Positions 38,359-40,546 of a stretch of DNA of 40,546 bases are shown here, one piece after another (positions within the stretch are counted from its first letter, which is position 1; each line of letters opens with the position of its first letter). Both the position numbers and the translations under genes were made by a program. Below the pieces are notes generated by a model. That model saw nothing but the letters and a program-made list of their open reading frames with translations. It was not told where the DNA came from and did no database searches. Source of the DNA: a virus; the IMG/VR virus record IMGVR_UViG_3300009164_003447, positions 1 to 40,546 of that record. One strand, 5' to 3'.

Positions 38359-39308
38359 AAATCTGCATCATTGGTCCTGGATTTTCTCAAATTCCACCAG
38401 TTGGTTGGGGTGCTGTTGAAATTGTAATTTGGGATACAGCAAATACGTTGAAAGAATTAGGACATCAAGTAGATATTATTAATACTACTGATCCCCAACA
38501 AATTCTTTCAACAATTAATCAAATTAATCCGGATTTTGTTCACGTTCATTATGATGATTATGTCTTCTTGTATCCATATATTCAATTTCCAAAAGCAATT
38601 ACAACGCATTATGGATATCTAGAAAGACCAGAAATGTATGGTGCTTACTCATATAAAGCAAATGGATTTGCAAATATCAAACCAAATGTTTTTGCTTTGT
38701 CTGATGGTATTAAAAGTATCTATCAAAATCAAATGAGAATTCCGGAACAAAACTTATATACTGTTCCAAATGGTGTGATTAATGAGAATTTTAAATTTAC
38801 TAATACACCAGAATTTCCAAATAGATCAATCTACCTAGCAAAAGTAGATTACAGAAAGAGGCAGTGTTTATTTCAATCAATATCTTCAATTTATTATGCT
38901 GGAAATATTGTAGATGAAAGATTTGATAGAAATAAAAATTATCTTGGGGAATGGTCAAAAGAAGATTTGTATAATAATTTAACTGATTATGCGAATCTTA
39001 TTTTACTCTCTGATGGTGAAGCACATCCACTTGTTTGTATGGAAGCACTCTCTGCTGGATTGGGTCTTGTGATTTCTGAATGGGCAACTGCTAATTTGGA
39101 TTTAAATAAAGATTTCATTACTGTTATTCCTGAAAGTAAAATTATAGACTTGGAATATGTGTCTTTAAAAATTGAAGAAAATAGAACAATATCTTTACAA
39201 AAAAGAAATGAAATAGTAGAGTATTCAAAAGAATTTGCTTGGAAAAAACAAATTGAAAACTATTATATTCCTGCTGTAAAACAAGTTATGCAAAAATCTA
39301 ATGGATAA
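38355..39308 (+). CDS. GT4-like glycosyltransferase (second tandem copy)
   Basis: This 317-residue protein starts at GTG 38355, overlapping the previous stop. Matching blocks to the first copy are IIGPGFSQIPPVGWGAVE, SIYLAKVDYRKRQC, YLGEWSKEDLYNNLTDYANL, and LILLSDGEAHPLVCMEALSAG (the E-x7-E segment). Compared with the first copy it retains a fuller C-terminal PLVCMEALSAGLGLVISE. It probably adds the neighbouring sugar in the same glycan. Confidence 0.82.
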   Translation: MKICIIGPGFSQIPPVGWGAVEIVIWDTANTLKELGHQVDIINTTDPQQILSTINQINPDFVHVHYDDYVFLYPYIQFPKAITTHYGYLERPEMYGAYSYKANGFANIKPNVFALSDGIKSIYQNQMRIPEQNLYTVPNGVINENFKFTNTPEFPNRSIYLAKVDYRKRQCLFQSISSIYYAGNIVDERFDRNKNYLGEWSKEDLYNNLTDYANLILLSDGEAHPLVCMEALSAGLGLVISEWATANLDLNKDFITVIPESKIIDLEYVSLKIEENRTISLQKRNEIVEYSKEFAWKKQIENYYIPAVKQVMQKSNG

Positions 39309-40098
39309 AAACAAATCTACCTACAAACTTCAAGGAATTGGTCCAATTTATTACATTAATCTTGATGGACAACCAGAAAGAAAACAATATGTAGAAGATC
39401 AATTTGAGTATTGGGAAATTGAAAATTACACTCGTATTTCTGCTTATGATGGTCGTAATGATGATTTAAGTGATATTATATCTGGTCGTTATCCAGATAA
39501 TATGACTTCTGGTGAGATTGGGTGTGTCACCTCCCACCTTAAAGCAATCAAGCATTGGTACGAAACAACAGATAGTCCATATGCAATTATTATGGAAGAT
39601 GATGTTGATCTGCAACTTGTAAAGAATTGGGATTTTTCTTGGAAAGATTTTTACTCATTGATTCCCTATGATTGGGATGTAGTTCAACTTGCTATTATTT
39701 GTACTGGACCTTTACATATCAAACTTCATAAAAGATTTGTAAATAACTTTTCTACTGCCGCTTATATGATTAATCGGCATCACGCAGAAAAACTTTTAAA
39801 GTTTCATATTCGGGGTGATAAGTATAAACTTGATAATGGATGCAAACCAAGAGCGGTTGCAGATGATCTAGTTTATAATTCTGGAAATACTTATAGTATT
39901 CCTTTACTTCTTTATAAAATTCAATTGGGTTCTTCTATTCACCCAGAGCACGTTGATATTTTTCACAAATCAAGTCACGATGGTCTCTTAGAATTTTGGC
40001 AACAGAAAGGGGCAGGATTGAATATTCGGGAACTGATGGATTATGATCCTTATCTTGGTAGAATTACTGAAAATGTTCCAGAACAAAGTAACACTTGA
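39301..40098 (+). CDS. GT25-family glycosyltransferase
   Basis: This 265-residue protein has PIYYINLDGQPERKQYVEDQ, MTSGEIGCVTSHLKAIKHWY, and YAIIMEDDVDLQLV, the three hallmark blocks of the LPS GT25 family (the E-D-D-V is the metal site). Members transfer galactose and similar sugars in lipopolysaccharide synthesis. This is the last gene of the cluster. Its stop codon lies inside the -35 region of the promoter for hli. Confidence 0.88.
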   Translation: MDKNKSTYKLQGIGPIYYINLDGQPERKQYVEDQFEYWEIENYTRISAYDGRNDDLSDIISGRYPDNMTSGEIGCVTSHLKAIKHWYETTDSPYAIIMEDDVDLQLVKNWDFSWKDFYSLIPYDWDVVQLAIICTGPLHIKLHKRFVNNFSTAAYMINRHHAEKLLKFHIRGDKYKLDNGCKPRAVADDLVYNSGNTYSIPLLLYKIQLGSSIHPEHVDIFHKSSHDGLLEFWQQKGAGLNIRELMDYDPYLGRITENVPEQSNT

Positions 40099-40123
40099 CA
40101 AGTCTTAACATTTCCTATATAAT
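40095..40123 (+). promoter_or_regulatory. Consensus sigma-70 promoter for hli
   Basis: TTGACA (40095-40100), 17-base spacer, TATAAT (40118-40123), a full match to the consensus. The -35 box overlaps the stop of the GT25 gene. The TSS should be near 40130, giving a leader of about 20 bases. Confidence 0.88.
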
Positions 40124-40150
40124 TGTGTAGTAAAACTTCATAAAACAAAA

Positions 40151-40360
40151 ATGACTGTAACAACCAATGAGCGCGGGCAAAATAATATGTGGGCACTTGA
40201 GCCAAAAGTTTATATTTCTGATGAAGATGCAATCAAATATGGAATTAAAACTTATGCCGAACGTGCAGAGCTTGCTAATGGAAAATTTGCGATGCTTGGA
40301 TTTGTTGCCGCAATTATATCTTATGCGACAACAGGACACCTCTTTTTTGGTGTAATCTAA
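40151..40360 (+). CDS. hli: High-light-inducible protein
   Basis: This 69-residue protein has the ELANGKFAMLGF motif (Glu40, Asn43), the chlorophyll-binding E-x-x-N-G-x-x-A-M signature, within one membrane helix that continues VAAIISYATTGHLFFG. A 35-residue polar N-terminus precedes it. Hli proteins bind pigment and protect photosystems; phage copies are thought to keep host photosynthesis running during infection. A strong early promoter lies upstream, and the gene overlaps the next by one base. Confidence 0.92.
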   Translation: MTVTTNERGQNNMWALEPKVYISDEDAIKYGIKTYAERAELANGKFAMLGFVAAIISYATTGHLFFGVI

Positions 40361-40446
40361 TGGGAGAAGCAATCTTTACCATCGCAAGCATTGCCTTCTT
40401 TGTGCTTCTTTCACATTCTATCAATCAACTTTCAGAAACTTACTAA
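40360..40446 (+). CDS. 28-residue membrane peptide
   Basis: Its ATG shares one base with the hli stop. The peptide begins MGEAIFTIASIAFFVLLSHS and ends INQLSETY. One hydrophobic helix covers about residues 4-19. Its place between two hli genes and its size recall the tiny photosystem-like peptides of cyanophages, but no identity is assigned. Confidence 0.5.
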   Translation: MGEAIFTIASIAFFVLLSHSINQLSETY

Positions 40447-40459
40447 CGGAGAAACAAAA

Positions 40460-40546
40460 ATGAAATTCGGATTTACCCCTGAGGCAGAACTTCTTAATTC
40501 TCGCCTCGCAATGCTTGGATTTGTAATCGCAGTTGGCACTTATCTC
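40460..40546 (+). CDS. hli: High-light-inducible protein, 3'-truncated by window end
   Basis: Only the first 29 residues are in the window: MKFGFTPEAELLNSRLAMLG, then FVIAVGTYL. ELLNSRLAMLGF matches the chlorophyll-binding motif. A GGAG ribosome site lies at 40448-40451. It is cotranscribed with the first hli gene. The C-terminus is unseen. Confidence 0.82.
   Translation, partial: MKFGFTPEAELLNSRLAMLGFVIAVGTYL

Noticed and set aside
1-40546. CRISPR array, insertion sequence or phage attachment site
   Set aside because: No regularly spaced direct repeats, no transposase and no integrase were seen; the repeats found are explained by endonuclease genes and collagen-like coding.

Overview
The window reads as a contiguous piece of a T4-like marine cyanophage genome (a cyanomyovirus of the kind that infects Prochlorococcus or Synechococcus). 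The reasons are a T4-type primase (gp61), T4/E. coli-type class Ia ribonucleotide reductase genes nrdA and nrdB, many copies of the T4-type late promoter NATAAATA placed just upstream of genes, high-light-inducible (hli) genes, cyanophage-type virion proteins, phage tRNAs and very AT-rich compact coding. Both window ends cut through genes. No gene-free stretch exceeds 300 bases.

Layout. 1-7363: virion and virion-associated genes (a 5'-truncated nucleotidyltransferase-fold protein, a collagen-repeat protein, coiled-coil and beta-rich structural proteins) with a free-standing GIY-YIG endonuclease gene at 4022-4588. 7368-13549: a coiled-coil membrane protein, primase gp61, then nrdA and nrdB. 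The nrdA gene is fractured: its two halves carry the two parts of a split intein and are separated by a GIY-YIG homing endonuclease gene. 13609-16623: two large virion-type proteins, one with a HAD phosphatase-like domain and one with an EF-hand loop. 16742-17230: a second endonuclease locus, with a broken GIY-YIG head on the + strand facing an intact gene on the - strand. 17375-19358: cell-wall module (L,D-transpeptidase fold, GH24 lysozyme, RlpA-like protein behind a structured leader), with a - strand cassette of three very small genes. 19393-22451: accessory genes (an SLH/porin-like outer membrane protein, Dps, zinc ribbon, several proteins of 47 to 52 residues, a Phd/YefM-like antitoxin) and two tRNAs, Gly(GCC) and Ile(UAU). 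22484-22988: HNH endonuclease gene ending in a tRNA 3'-half relic. 23051-40098: 22 tightly packed genes for nucleotide-sugar synthesis and glycosyl transfer. 40151-end: hli genes behind a consensus sigma-70 promoter.

How it works together. Early and host-polymerase genes (rlpA-like, antitoxin, hli) carry TTGACA-17-TATNAT promoters, while virion, endonuclease and envelope genes carry TATAAATA-type late promoters, often placed directly behind a terminator hairpin. NrdA and NrdB supply deoxynucleotides, but NrdA activity depends on trans-splicing, because the thiyl-radical cysteine is the first residue of the C-extein. The sugar cluster combines dTDP-glucose and GDP-mannose dehydratases and epimerases, a kinase/phosphatase/isomerase/nucleotidyltransferase set, methyltransferases, and GT11, GT6, GT4 and GT25 glycosyltransferases. 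It probably remodels a glycan on the host surface or on the virion.

The most notable signals are: (i) the fractured nrdA; (ii) a 14-bp copy of the nrdA sequence just after the intein site, placed next to the late promoter of the interposed endonuclease gene, reminiscent of the I-TevI operator that mimics its homing site; (iii) the same kind of hairpin with a late promoter in its loop in front of all three GIY-YIG genes; and (iv) a fused nucleotidyltransferase-RpiB isomerase inside the sugar cluster.
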